64,000 nucleotides of DNA from Chamaea fasciata (lineage: Eukaryota > Chordata > Aves > Passeriformes > Sylviidae). A program made the translations under genes and the position numbers. The notes beneath the pieces are model-generated. The model searched no databases. It saw nothing but the letters and a program-made list of their open reading frames with translations, and was not told the DNA's origin. Location of the stretch: contig JARCOQ010000005.1 in NCBI GenBank assembly GCA_029207755.1, positions 58,291,414 through 58,355,413 of the forward strand. The letters are read 5' to 3'. Of the stretch, positions 1-13,326 are shown in pieces. Position 1 is the first letter of the stretch; each line of letters begins with the position of its first letter.

Positions 1-945
1 TTCAACGTACAATTACTGGGTATGAAAAGAAAATGCGATTCCCAAAAGTATATGGTAAAAGAATGATTAATTTACATAAATGTTGCTGAAGCTGAGCTGG
101 GGGTTGATTTGCTTTGCCTTCCTGACAGCTGCAGTGAGAAGCCAGGTTTTCAAGCATGCATTGAATTCCTGAAAATTGGTCCTCAGCTCACCCAGGCAAT
201 CCACAGCCTGAACTCAGCACAAGGCAGGAGGTGCAGCTGCCCTGTGTTAGAGCTGACCACAAAATAAGAGTTCATTACTCTGGATAAAATGCTAAAAGGT
301 GAAGGTTTTCTTAAACAGAAACACCACCAAGGTTGTGCATTTCTCATTTTAAGCTTAAAGACCCATCTAGTTTTATTTTTTCCTTCCTAATACTACAAAA
401 TTTTTCACTTTTTAATCATTACTTCTTTCCCTTGAAGATGTTAATATAATTTCAAGTGGACTAACAATACAGAAGTGTTTTTAAATTCTATTAGCAATTT
501 AAGGTTCAATTTCACTTATAGTTGATAAAGTGATTTATTTTAAAACAGAGTTATGGCAGTTATTACTCTGGCATAAAGCTCCATCTCACAACAGATTTGG
601 TTGGAAGAAATTAGGTAGGTTAAGAGGAAGAAAGAGTAAATCAAATTCTAGAGGGCAAGAAAAGTGGCAATGCAAAACTCATAATAGGCTTTTTTAAAGT
701 ATTTTCAATGGATAAAAACATAAAAGCACAAAAAGAATACACAAAAGCTGTCAAGGGGCTGACTTCCAATCACCACTGACATTTATAGAGCACTGGCAAA
801 CCAAGTTGCATGAAAAACAGCTGTACATCCTAGCCTCCAAAACTAAAATATTCTGGCGACTACTCAAAGATCTTCAATAAAATTAATATCAAGAACACAC
901 CAACCATATAAAACTACATCTCTATCCATGTCTTACCTGCTTAGC
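1..945. other. Unannotated intronic sequence
   Basis: AT-rich sequence with short A and T runs. I see no coding signal, recognisable repeat or tandem structure. Confidence 0.6.
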
Positions 946-1597
946 TGATTTAAGGGGTAACAAGTTAAGATTTTAGTTAGAGGGATAGAAGCAATTTATA
1001 TTGATTAAGAGTTTAGTTAGAAGAGTAGAAGCAATGTAGGATGGTTAATTATTAGCAGATGGACCTAGTTAGAGCTAAGACAATATATAATTTGCTTGAC
1101 TTAGTTGTGTTTGTAGAAGGAGACAAGAAAGATGAGCCACTGTGAAGATGAAGGAACCATGGCTGTACCTGGGCCTCAAAACCACTCAGAACCAGGCAGG
1201 AGAGCTTGGACTACGCCCAAGGGGCCAGACAGCCTGCCAACAAAGACAAAGGTGAGAAGTTTACCTCGAGGAAGACTTCATCCTAAGGGACCACTGACCC
1301 ATTTCAAAACCCACTGACCCAATTTCAGTGAGGGACTGCGCAGGCATGAAAGGACTTTGAGCTCATTTTAATATGAAGCAGGGGAGTGGGCATGGTCAGG
1401 TAATAAATATAGGCATGTTTATATAGGCATGTTGAATGGTTATATGAATATGTAAGATTTTGTAGATAGTCAAAGCCCTGTGATTTTTGCACACGTCTTT
1501 GGGAGGTTACTCTCTGTGTTGCCTGGTGCTGAATTAAACATACCACTTAGTAACTTTAATTAGTTGGAGAGTCTTTGTCCTTGCTTTATTTGCTTCA
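946..1597 (+). mobile_element. Endogenous retrovirus solo LTR, copy A (boundaries approximate)
   Basis: This segment shares ordered blocks with 30542-31236: a 5' block around gattttagtta, the middle block gggaccactgaccca, then gaatatgta with a following gtagtcaa, and a 3' block gaattaaacata followed by a tggaga/tggagt-gtctttt stretch. An ATTAAA polyadenylation hexamer lies at 1533-1538 near the 3' end, giving plus orientation. There is no gag, pol or env around it, so it reads as a solo LTR. Copy A has two small internal tandem duplications, around cactgaccca (about 1290-1325) and tataggcatgtt (about 1407-1432). The short ORF at 1132-1317 inside it is not a retroviral gene. Family assignment (ERVK or ERV1 type) is not attempted. 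Confidence 0.7.
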
Positions 1598-4500
1598 TGG
1601 CAACTCACTGTGCAGTAAAATGGCAATGGGAATTGCTGCCAAAATAAGGTGAGCTCCAGCTTTACGAAGTGCCTACGAACATCTCAAAGGGGTCTGCAGA
1701 TTCAGTCCTTCTTCCTCATTGTATTTATGTCTTGGACAACAAACCAAGGAGATAGTTTTCCTCTCAGATTTGTGACTTTAGGAAACCTTGTTGCTGACTT
1801 GATATAGACCAAAATATTGAGTTTTCCCTTTAATATATTCCCACTTGTTTGACAACCAACCCCCATCCACACCTATTTTTTGGAATTTTTTACTTTTTCT
1901 TCCCTGCTTTTCTCATATGTTTCGCTGTGTGCCTCATCTGAGACAGCAGATAGTCATGGCGTGTGAGAGAAGCTGTTTGTGAAACAAATACTTATCCTTC
2001 CACCACACTGACCCAGAATTTTGCCCTTGCCACTTTAATCACATCCATCTGCTAAACAAAGAACCAGAATCTTATATCTTCTCACTGCTGTTGTGTTGCC
2101 ACTTCCCTCAGGAAAATGATACACAAAGGACCCCATGAAACAAATGCAAAAGCCCTGTACCATGAGCCAAACCTCACAGAGTTGCATTAGAGAAGAGCAT
2201 TGCCTCTGGATCCCCTTTTCGTGACTAGGTGTGCAGGACTGGTGGGAAATGACCCATTTTTAACCCACCCCACTCCGAGCTGACACTGTAATGCCACAAC
2301 CACTCTTCGCTCAGAGTTCACAGAGAGTATCAGAGCAGACAGCCCGACCATTTCACTGAAGTGAAAAATCACAGCTCTACAATGATGCCTTCAAGGCACA
2401 TTTAACTGAAAGAGCCAACACACTGTGCTTCAGGAGGAGAGGAAAGGCTACATAGGCAGAATGAATGAGCAGTGAAGGCAAAAATTGCATTCATATCTAG
2501 TCCTCCCTATTTCATGGGGTTTTTTTTAACGATAACATCACATAGAAGCAGACAAGCTCTGATTATGTATGAGCATCTGCACATACACATCTAAAACATT
2601 TGCCAGCAAAAGTGCATTTCTCTCAATCCTGAAGCTTAAGAGTGGATTTGACCATCACAATGAAAGGGTGATAACACTGTCTGACCTCTGCCTGACTTGC
2701 TGCCCACCTCCTGGATGCTGACTGGCACTGACTGTTGAGAATAACTAAAAATAACCAGCTTGTGTCATATATTGTAATAAGGGCAAAGGGAGAAAAAGAG
2801 GCAGCATGTTTGAGGCTCTTGCTGTTCACCCTTCTGTCACTCTCCTCTTATAAATTTTCCCCTTGAGAACAGAGTTTGTTGTAGAAAGCACAATTAGTAC
2901 AGATGATGGGAGCCAAGAAGTTACTAATGATTTCATACCAATGACAAACTGGTAATGAGTTTGATGTTTTGAGGCAGAAGTGGGGAACTGAAGAGAAGAA
3001 CCTGTCCCACAGAGGACCATACTTACAGATAGCCTCAGGTTGCCTCACAGAACAGACTTGAGTTTTGTAAGATGTAGTCTGAATGAATCCAAATGAGAAA
3101 ATACCAGCATAAAGAGCACAAAAATATAAACCCCAAAGATGCTGACTTTCATAATATTTTTCAGGGTTTCATAGGTTTTGATTCTACACAGTTTCTTTCT
3201 TTTGGTTTGGTAGGGGATTTTTGCCAAAAAATCTCTTGAGTAGTTGCTTACAATCTAAAGGCATAATTTAGATGTGTTTTGCTCCATCTCACTCTGATTG
3301 CACCTCTCAAATCATGCGCTTCTGGGGTCAGGTCACAGGCAATGCTCCATGTCCTGGCAGCCAAGATATATCCCCAGGAAAAGGTAAATCCCATTTCCCA
3401 AAATTACCTACTAAATCCCAGAAGAAACCCTTACAAATAAATCAGTACTGATTTAAAAAAAAATAGACTGAAAATAAATGTGGGTTTTGAACAATTAAGA
3501 GCAGATGTCAAAGCTCGAGCACTTTGGCTGATAATTATTGTCCACATGTGATTAGCACCCATGAGTTTCCCCTAAGGTACAAGTAACTAATCACAGCTCC
3601 AGTAGATATCATTGGATTTTTCAGTTTTGTTTGGTGGATCTCATCTCTGAACCAATTACCAGTTAGTGCCATCCATTCTACACTGCTTAATAATAAGCAA
3701 AAAATTTAGGAGGAAGGAAAACAGGCTGTGATGGATCCACATGCAGGGAACAGGAGAAAATCAACAACAGAAGGTACCATCATGGAGGGCTACAGTGCTT
3801 GTGTGGATTCCCAGGAGAGGAGAAATGTCACCACACCACTTGTGTACTGATGGCTGGGAATACATCCAGATTCCTGTTCTGTAATTCCAATGAGATCCCA
3901 ATGATTACTGAAGGCATAAAACATTCAACAATTGCCAGGCACATTCTAACACTGAATGACTGGGAAGAACAACGTTAGTCTCTCAGGGAAGCTTTAACTT
4001 TTTTTTTTTTTTTTTTACTGAAAACTGCTCAGGATATTGAAAAAAAAAGTCAAAGGAAATTAATTGGAACAGGGGCAGCAAATTTACCTTCGTTTGTTGT
4101 TTAATATTCTTTATCAGTTAATGTCACCACAATTTATGCCCTATTTGCTTATGCACTCAGGCAGCGAGGACTTCCAGCAAAAATTTCACCTTTTCCTTAT
4201 GCCTTTACTTTATCTGGAAGGCTGCTTAAGATTTTGGATTCAAGTTTCAGAAAGCCTGGCACCCAAGTTATTCTTCCTTTCCCACTTAATCCCAGGTAAA
4301 TGAATGAAGTCACAAGGTAGAAGTCAACATAGCTCCTGGGCTCTTGTTCCTGAGAGTCCAGGTCACATTGCAAGGATTCTGTAAAAACTGGCAACACAGC
4401 TAATCCCAGCAATGCCAAAAACCATCTTACTCCACACCACTTGAATGGACAAAAGCCCAAGTTATTTTTAACCAGCAAATTAATACTGAAAAGAATGAGT

Positions 4501-6518
4501 CACCACAAGAAGTCCTTAAGAGGGCTTCCTCACCTAGAAATAAAAGCAAGGCAGAAAAGCTACGCATTTTAAAAATGCAGAGGCTACAAGCAAAAACAAA
4601 ATGTTTTGACAAGTTCAGAGAGCTGCTAGCCCAATATCCAAGCAGCCACTGGTGTGTGATACCTGAGAAACAGGGATATTATCAAAGATGATTTCCCTGG
4701 TATCCCCTACCAGCCCTGGGACTGGATCTTCAGGTATCAGCAGTTCTGATGGCCCAAACCTCCATGAAATTTGCCTCACTCTGCTTTAAACCCAGGTAAT
4801 ACCTCTGGCTTCCAGAGCTGTCCTCTCAGCATGTACTCACTCAATACTCTGCACAAAGGGTAACACAAAGGGCTTGGAAACACCACCTTGGCATAAGTAA
4901 GGGGTCATTCTTTCAAAGAACTTATGTAAGACCCAGCACTGCCAGATCCCGATTTGATTAATTACTGCCCAAAGATTACCAAGGGCAGCTGAAAGTGCAC
5001 CCTCTTTCATTTTCTATTTGAGGCCCCTTTTCTAAAAGAAGGAGCTGGGAATTTGAGTATTTTTAATAAGGCACTTGGTATTTATGCAACAATCCCTTGG
5101 TTATGCTCCATTATCCCACTTGGCCTTTTTTTGACCTCTCTAGTGTCCATTGTTTGACTCTGCTATTCCAAGCAGAGCTAAATGCCTGAACTTTGCCAAA
5201 GAAAACAGTGTCCAGAACGTGTTAAATCCCAAATTTGTATCCAAAATCTATGTTTGGGCTCATTAACAGGAAACACAACCACTCAAGGATGCTTTAGGTG
5301 GCTTGCAAGTGTATTTGAGGATAAGAACAGCAAAACAACAAGCTGGTTACCCTAAGAAAACAGCGCCACAACGAAACATTTATCCTGAACTCTTGACCTT
5401 CCTATTCTATTACAGTTGGTGCTTATGAGGAGTATGAACTTGGAAACATAACCATCTTATGAGTAATTATAGCAATTTAAGATTATAAACTACATTTCAG
5501 GAAACAAAAAGGTGAGTCTTACCATAGGCACCTTTGGTTTCATCTGAGTGGTTTGTCAGGCAAATTGTGAAGCAGGAACCCAAAGAAAGCATTTGGTGGT
5601 AACTAAGTTGGAAGATGAAGTTGAATGGCAGATTGGTAATTAAATCTTTGTTAACAGGAACACTCAGAAGCAGTCAACAGTGGTCTTGCTACCTATACTC
5701 AAAGCTCTTCCTCTCACAGAGAGACAGCATCAGTCTATTAGCATACCCATTAATTTCACAGCATGAAGAGAGATTTGGTAGGATTACAAGTCACAGCTTG
5801 CTGTATTTTTCTGTCTCCAAGACAAAGAAAATAATTTTGTTTCTTTTCAGAAGTCCTGTAAACAGGGAAAGTACATGAACAGAGCAGAGGAAACCATTTA
5901 ACAAGCTTTTGGACTAAGATTCATCTGAAGTTTTTTGTGAAAGCAGACTGGACTGAAACAATGTATTTTTAGCAAATTTTGTAGCCTCTTAAGGCAAAAC
6001 CATCACCCATTAACACTATCAGCAAAGGAGGGAGAAACATTTATGAGGGTGGTCTGGCAGAATCTCCATATGGTGGGCTTTTCTAAACACAGGAGAGAGA
6101 AAATAAAAACACCCCTCAGTGGGCAAAATAACATATATAATATAAGCCTAGTTTCAAGCTGGTTCTAACCAGCTGACAGTAACTTCCAAACCAAAGGAAT
6201 GTAAATCTTGTCAACTCTACTGATTATGCTAAAAATGCCCTAAATTGAGATGTGAGCCCTCTCCTGACAGGAGGAACAGCTCTGCCATCTCTCTATCACA
6301 CCCAGCTCCACTTCGTTTCTCAGACACCTCTGACACCCACAGTCATCTCCATGGGTTGCATGGACGTGACTGTGATGTATCGAGCATCTCACTCCTACAG
6401 CTTCTTTTCAGAAAGCAGTGCATGCATTAAGGTCCACTAGGATCAATACACCATTAACAATGCCCAGATGGAATACTTCAGCATATTTTCTTATTCTCCC
6501 TCTAAAAAAAAAAAAATC
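1598..6518. other. Unannotated intronic sequence
   Basis: No exon or assignable repeat was seen in this 4.9 kb. It contains an 18-base T run at 3999-4016 and AT-rich stretches. ORFs of 60-93 codons on both strands here have no recognisable family features and overlap each other in several frames, as chance ORFs do. Confidence 0.55.
3999..4016 (+). repeat. Poly(T) homopolymer, 18 bases
   Basis: Uninterrupted T run read directly from the sequence, followed by actg. No target-site duplication or retrocopy is recognisable beside it, so I treat it as a simple homopolymer. Confidence 0.9.
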
Positions 6519-7410
6519 ATAGAATCATTTGGGTTGGAAAACACCTCTAAGATCAAGTCCAACCCAGCATGGCCAGTACACCATTAAACCATATCCACAA
6601 ATAACATATTTATGTGTGTTTTAAATCCCACCAGGTTGGTGACCACCTCCCTGGGCAGCCTGTTTCAATGCTTGACCACTCTTGTGGTGAAGAAATCTTT
6701 CCTTCATATTCAATCTAAACTCTCCTGGCAACAGCTTGAGGCCATTTCCTCTTATCCTACTGCTTGTCACTTAAGAGAAGAGACCAATCCCCATCTTGCT
6801 ATAACTTCCTTTCTGGAAGTCATAAAGAGCGATAAAGGCTCCTCTGAGCTCTTCTCCACACTACATACCCCCAGCTGCTCCTCATTGGACTTGTGCTCCA
6901 GACCCTTAATCAGATCCATTGCCCTTCTCTGGATTTGCTCTAGCACCTCAATGTCCTTCTTATCATGTCTTTCATGTCACAAAACTGGACACAGAAAGTG
7001 AGGTGTGGCCTGACCAGTGCTGAGCACAAAGGGACAATTACTGCTCTGGTCCTGCTGGCCACACTGTTGCTGATACAAGCCAGGTGCCATTGGCCTTCTT
7101 GGCCACCTGGACACTGCTGGCACATGTTCAGCTGCTGTCAACCAGCACCCTCAAGTCCTTTTCCACCAGGCAGCTTGCCAGGCACTGTCTTCCAAGCCTA
7201 TAGTAACGCATGGGGTTGTTGTGGCCCAAGGGCATGACACTGTCTTGTTGAACCTCTTTCTATCAATCCAGCCTGTCCAGATCCCTCTGCAGAGCCTTCC
7301 TGCTCTCCAACAGATCAACATTTCTGCCCAGTTTGGTGTTGTCTGAAAACTGGCTGAGGGTGCGCTTGATCCCCTTGTCCAGGTCACGATACAAAGCCAT
7401 GGCTGCAAGG
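6519..7410 (-). mobile_element. CR1 LINE, 5'-truncated, with C-terminal reverse transcriptase and 3' UTR
   Basis: The element is sense on the minus strand. Its 3' end, at 6519, reads aaatgattctatgat, the diagnostic CR1 terminus, preceded by the ggttggacttgatctta block. Moving 5', minus-strand translation gives pieces of the CR1 ORF2 C-terminus: [17 protein letters not shown] followed by SALVRPH (about 7010-7080), an FNK...NNP region (about 7190-7250), and [12 protein letters not shown] then LQRDLDRLD (about 7265-7370). The FADD catalytic box of the family appears as FSDN. Frames are interrupted by stops and shifts, so the copy is dead. The 5' break near 7410 is approximate. Known biology: CR1 is the dominant avian non-LTR retrotransposon and usually inserts 5'-truncated. 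Confidence 0.95.
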
Positions 7411-10400
7411 GCCACCTTAGTATTAGCAAGCAGATAAATATTTCTAATGCAAGCTTTCTTTAACTGGCATAGATACCAAAGCAAACTTCCATCCTGGGGT
7501 AGATTGAGTGGGATAAGGCTGTGAATGCAGACACTGGGAAGCATGGGACAACACCTCAAGGGAGCAGATGAGATCATGTAAGGATGCTGTGCTGCACAGT
7601 CAACACTGCAGTCACCTAAATCATTTCACTGCCTGGGATAAACACCAGAGCACAATCACAGGCTCCCTATTCCATGTATGAAAGAAATTAGACAACTACT
7701 AGAAAAGCAAGCTAACAAAAGTGAAGGGAGTTCACTAGCTTTGTCACTATAGCCAAGCAGCTAAAAGGTGCTTCCTGCAGTACATGATTCCTAGCAGTGA
7801 TTCCTTTCCCAGACTTAGCTCCTCTGCCTTTTTTCAGTGCAGTCGGTGAAAGTCACCTCACTTGGTTACCCAGAGTTACCTCCCTCCAAGAGCTCATCAG
7901 TCAGGCCACCAGCCATGGGACAGGCAGGCTGCAGACCCCACTCTCTCTGAGGGATGAAGACAGCCTTTGCTGAGGGCTGCCACCTCACAGAGGAGAGGCT
8001 GGGGTTCTGGTCCCTGACCCAATTAATATTTAAGTATTTCTCATCCAACGTTAATTGAAATTGTGACTAGAACGTGTTCCCTATTCCCATCTGAGTGGTT
8101 TAGCCTTTAGGCTACAGTCATTCTTATCAGCTTGCTCAGTCCCATTCTCCCTGGCCCACAAAACACTATCTCCCAACAATGCGGAACAGCTTCATCTGCA
8201 GTAGCAAAGAGCCTGCCAACCAACTGCTAGGGCACTTTCTTCAGAGAAAGCAGATTCACAAATCCTAGGACAGAGAACAAACTGGAGCCCCAAACCTCAC
8301 CACAGTCACGGAACCAGAGAGTGGAAGGCCATCACTGGGTGAGATGGTCAGCTGGGAAACCTCTCCTTGGAAGATCCCAGTAGCTCCTACAGCAGTGCAG
8401 CAACAGGGCAGTGACAGACCTCAGGCCAAGCCAGACCTTTGGATGGATAGAAAATTTCACAAAAGGTAGAAACTGAAGCATGTAATGTCTTCAGAAGCTT
8501 CCAGCAGTAGATGACACTTGAATGTACAAAGGATCTAAGGACATCCTACATTATACAGGATGCACTATGTACCCAAATCTAAAACCAGAGCAGCAAAACA
8601 AGAATCTGAAATTAGTGTGTTTGCCCTGGTTACACCATGACATGGTACTGACTACATGTGTCCACATTTAAGGGTTTTAGGTTTTACTCAAAATTGTAAG
8701 AGAAAAAACCCTGATTTTTCAGATTAAAAAAATATAATTTCTAAATAGGAAACAGCAAATTTTAAGCCCCATTTATATAGGAAGTCCAGTTCTTAATATA
8801 ACTTTTTAGATGAAAGTCAGCTTGAAGACAATGATTGTACATTTTCTCCGTTTTCAAACACTCGTTCCCCTCAAAAAAATCCAGGCTACCATGCCCATAG
8901 GTTTTTCTGATTAGCATGAAGTGCAAGACTTTAGTACAGCTGGAGAGAATAAGTGTTTAGCTATTGATTTCAAGGGCAGCAGGGCAGGACAACTTCACCT
9001 TAGACATTTTTTTCCACCTGCTTTCAGCAAATAATACATCACAAATGTCTATTTTTTTCTCCCCCCACTCTTCCACTGCCCTCAATCCTGTTTTTGCCCT
9101 CCAGAAACCCAGGTGTGTGCTGTTTCCGTGGCCTATTAATATTGTCATCACATAAACCTCCCTGTTCATCTGTAATCTCACAGGCTGCAGGTACCCAGCT
9201 GCCCACTTCTTTCTGCAGTCCCTGCAGTGGCTTTTAGTAGACAGCCTATGACTTTTAATCCTTTTCTTCCTGCCTTTCTCTTTTTCACTAGTCTTAATGG
9301 GAAGAAAGTAGATCCATACCTGCCAGCCCCTTCAGACACCAAGACATTCACCTACCCACCCCAAACAACTCATCAGCCTCCTCTCATAACACCTACGAAT
9401 CTTGAACTGTACCATCAGCTCTTCATTTTTTATAGTCTCACCTGCTTCATCTTTGCCTCATTCTCTTCCCCCTCCATTTGCCACCTGTTCTGAGTCAGAT
9501 GCCCAGCTCCAAGATATTCAGCCTTCCCATGATGGAGCAGTATATGCAGACATCACGTCAATAAGGATATTTCCTGTCTATGGGCATGGAGAATTTTCTC
9601 CAGCTTCTGAGCCGGGTAATCTGGGCTTTCATAACCACTGCTGCCAGTTATCAGCTTCTCAAGGTAGTGATTTCATCACTCTACACCAATAAAATACTTA
9701 CAGTTATTACAAGAAGAGATTTTTTTTGCTGGCACAAATGGAAAAAAGTTACTCATCTCCCAACTGTAAGTGAACAGCACTTTTAAACAGAAAAAAAACA
9801 GACTCCAGAAAATTAGAAAAGGATAAAAGGTTGTCTTTTAAAAAGATGGGGTTTTTTTAAGAAAATGGTTTTTTTAACATTTCTAATAAATGAGGGAAAT
9901 TTATACACTGTTAGAGAAATTTACATGATCTAATAACCATAATGAGCTCTCCATACAGAGAGGCCACCACCATAAACTGTGTGATGCCTAACATGCAGAT
10001 TTCATAAATCTAGTCTCTGACTCCTAAATGATTATCTCTCTGGCCTCAGTTTTAAAATCTGTATAGTTTTAGTTCAAATTAAACAGCCTACATTCCCTAT
10101 CTGAGGAGAAGAAATAGTCTCCCAGGTTTCCAAAATGTATCTTTTATTTAGTGAGGTGATAGTTAATAAGATTCCTATCCAACACTTAAGGGATTTTTAT
10201 TACATCAAAAATAAAGCTGGCGGTGTTTCACTCCTTTAATCATTTTAACATGGAGTAGAAAGCTACCTATGTGCAGAGATTCCTGGTTCATTTTTCCCCA
10301 TCAGGATGAAGCACATGATCAAGTTCTTTAAAAACCATATTTTCCAAGATATGGGTACTGAAATCAGTTTGTTTGTTTTGCAGTCTAAGGTGCATAATTC

Positions 10401-13113
10401 TCCAGAGACCTGAGCCTGATACATTCTCTTTTATAGCAAGGGGGATCCAGGTCAAGCTGCCCTGCAGACATCAGCTGTGACTGCAAGGCAGATACTTGCT
10501 AAAATGCATGAATTTTTAAACTCCAGGGCTATGGAATTCCCAGGATTGCTAAAATTCATCAGCATTCATGTGAGCGTATTCTGGTGGTTCAGAAAATGCT
10601 CATACACGTTCATACAACTATGGATTTTGGTGCAAATTCAGAGAGCAGAATGAATTCATCAGATAACTCCCACAACAGGCTGGAGAGTGACGAAGCACTG
10701 ACTGTATTACTTAGGAATGTGATACCAATAACAGGGATCATTTTTGGAAAACCTACCTACTAGTCTTCAGCTTCCTAAGTGGATGAGTGCATGGAGAAAC
10801 AACCATACATTTGTGTCATCCATGCAAAAACATTATTCCCAGAACCACACAGCAGTTATTCAAACCATTATATAAAGACTGAAGGTGGAAGAAATTATTT
10901 TTGTTTCTTTATTTCATTTATAAGGATGCCTTATTAAGGCCTAAAAAACAGCTATAAAGCTAGTTTTTCTTGAGGGAAAGAGGCAGTGGACAGGGAGGGG
11001 AAAAGACAGATGCAATCAGGTAACTTATGTCCAGAATCTACCCATCTACCTTTGCATCACTCAGTACAGAGGCCCACATAAAGACCTTTTTTCTTTCATT
11101 TTTTCCTCTAATTAGATTTCCAGATTTACTGCCTAAAGAGACAAATTGCTTCCTCATTGTAGCAATCCACCCATGGCAGCATCTAATTCTGGCTTTACCC
11201 CAAAACATACCAGACACTTCATACTTATTTTCCTCACCTTTGTAGCTGTCAAGATTTGGACTAAGTTTAGTCTGCATTTCCCTACTTCCAGGAGGCAGAA
11301 CCAAGCAGACAAAATTCATAAACGCTTACAGGAGAAGGTCATGTCTTTTCAGCAGGCACTTGGACATCACAGCCATAGCATCAAGGGATACCAGGCTGGG
11401 CACAAGAGTGAGATTTCTTTGAGCACAAGGTGAAATACCAGCGTAATTCAGTGTGAAAAGATCATAAAGTGCCTGAAGTAGGTGTCAATCTCCCTTTATC
11501 TCTTATTATTATTCAAGTAATTCATCATAATAGCTCGTGCTATAATGAACTGACTGCACTAATCCCATTTATGCTTTATGCTTAAGTACCTTGATTGTAG
11601 TAACACAAAATAAAAGTTCCACATAGTCAAGAACTTTATACTTGGGGCACATCATCATCTTCATAATAACAATCTGTTTATCAGCCTTATTTTTATTCAA
11701 GTAAATTCCTTTATTGCACTTTAATTAACTACTATGGCTTGTTTCTATTTAGCATTAGAGAGGAAATAATTGATGCTGGCTTCACACTAGGGGTTACTAT
11801 TATCTCCAAGGAAATGAGGACAATCAATAATCCAAGGAGGACAGGTAGTGAAACTGCCTCCTCAACAAATTGCAGATCAATAACCATGATAGAAAATGGA
11901 AGGGAGATTTGCATTTGAAGGAATCCCAAGGAGACCCCAGAGGAAAAGAATAGAGTACAAAGACAAATGTGTATTTTCTCTAACTTAGCTGTTCATTTGT
12001 GTCTGAATACCAAGTCACCAGGACCTACCAGCTAAACCAAATAGGTGTGCCTGTCAGCAGCTGGTTGTCTGTCACCAAGAAGATTTGAGGATAGCATTCT
12101 AGGACAAGTAGATCAAAAATAATTAAAAATATATTTGATTTTCTTTTGTTAACCACTGCAACAGCAATTACAAGCACATATTTTAACTGGAATATGTGAA
12201 CAACTGGCACATGTGCATTTCTTCCTGAAACCTGACCTGTATTATGGACAAGTGCAGTACAACCATTAAACAGGAAGGTTCAATGGGAGTAAAGGCCTCA
12301 GTTCCAGGGATAGCCTATTCCAGAGCTTTCTATAGGTTAAAAGGATCCATTCCATTCAGCTACAGAAAACATGGTAACTGTTAATATTAAAGAATTAATG
12401 CATTAAGTAATCACTTTCCAGAATTACAAAGGAAATATCTCCTTCAGCAGCTGGACTGTGGGGAGAATCCCTGTCTCTAAGCATTCCCAGGGAATGCAGG
12501 GAAGACATCGGCTCATTTCTAAATGCTGCCTTCCTCTGCACGTAGTTGTTCTGCTACATTCCATAACTTTCAGATTCCAAGGGGAAAAAAGCCAAGTTAC
12601 TAAATATTAATTAATTCTCCATCAAAATTATTCAATATCTCATATGGTCAATAACTACACCTGACTTCCCTACTGTTACGCACTTTCTAAACACAAGTAT
12701 GTATTTTAATTTTTGCTTTACAGTAGAAGAAAACCAGGGAACACTTCATTTAATTTTAGGCAGTCCAGAATACCTGAGAAGTTATGTAAATGCTGAGAAA
12801 GGGAAGAGTTGCATGAAGTATACAGAAAATATGTTTATGTAAAATTCAGTACTAGAAAATACAAGGCAAAACGCTAAGGGTGCTTAGGAAATTACAGCTT
12901 CTTGAATTGGGTTTTATTATATTTGTAAGGTGGCAGTGTTGTTTAAAAACAACAAAAAGTTGTATTTTCTCATTTCTAAATTTTTGCCTTCTCAGGCTGT
13001 GTGTTTCTGGTAGGATCACAGACCGGGAGGTGAGCACTTTCATTTCCTGTAATATTTTGTTTACTCAGAGCCATGTTATCCATGATACTCTAAAGAAATT
13101 CAGCCCCATTTAC
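7411..13113. other. Unannotated intronic sequence between CR1 and the exon
   Basis: No further exon or clear repeat was recognised in this 5.7 kb. Short T/A-rich near-duplications occur around 9850-9880 (ggtttttttaa repeated). ORFs such as those at 9227-9493 and 11038-11319 show no domain or codon pattern I recognise. Confidence 0.55.
13106..13113 (-). other. BICD1: BICD1 intron 2 splice donor
   Basis: On the minus strand the exon ends GAAAGAG and continues gtaaatgg. The GT is at 13113-13112. GAG|GTAAAT is a good match to the U2-type donor consensus. The cut falls after a complete Glu codon. Confidence 0.9.
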
Positions 13114-13326
13114 CTCTTTCAAGTCTTGGACAATAGCAGTGAGCCTCTCATTCTCTGCCTGAACGTTGGTGACCACGGCCCTGCTCTGCTTGAGCTCGTT
13201 CTGCATCTCCAAAATCTTGCCAAGGTAATAGGCTTCCTTGGAGGCAGACTCCTGCAGAAGAGTCTCTTCCCGCGTTTCGCCATCTTCGGCCACTTTGCGG
13301 TGAACAGAGAAGGACTGCCCAAAAGC
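13114..13326 (-). CDS. BICD1: BICD1 coding exon (second coding exon, 71 codons)
   Basis: On the minus strand this interval encodes 71 residues, beginning [16 protein letters not shown] and ending AIVQDLKE, with no stop. It is bounded by cag|GCTTTT and GAAAGAG|gtaaat splice junctions and is phase 0 at both ends (213 bp = 71 x 3). From family knowledge this is the N-terminal coiled coil of Bicaudal D, about residues 72-142, just after the segment carrying the AAEYG dynein-binding box. Diagnostic positions ([43 protein letters not shown]) follow BICD1, not BICD2, which has HKKVAADGESREESL and KEQYYVRKVLE. BICD1 is a cytoplasmic homodimeric coiled-coil adaptor. Its N-terminal part recruits dynein and dynactin, and its C-terminal part binds Rab6 and other cargo for minus-end transport. 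The flanks are intronic on both sides; exons 1 and 3 are not in view. The ATG-initiated ORF to 13332 is not a real start, because its Met-Gln lies in the acceptor. Confidence 0.96.

Larger units (their letters stand above)
1..13113 (-). other. BICD1: BICD1 intron 2, 5' portion (at least 13.1 kb)
   Basis: Everything left of the exon is downstream on the BICD1 strand and is inferred to be intron 2. The next expected coding block (a coiled coil with REARLLQDY-type sequence) was not seen on the minus strand, so exon 3 should lie beyond the left edge. Contents are one LTR, one long CR1 fragment and unannotated AT-rich sequence. Confidence 0.78.

Noticed and set aside
6612..7577. Cluster of ORFs of 61-129 codons on both strands
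   Set aside because: Those on the plus strand are antisense to a CR1 LINE. Those on the minus strand are broken pieces of its reverse transcriptase. None is a host gene.
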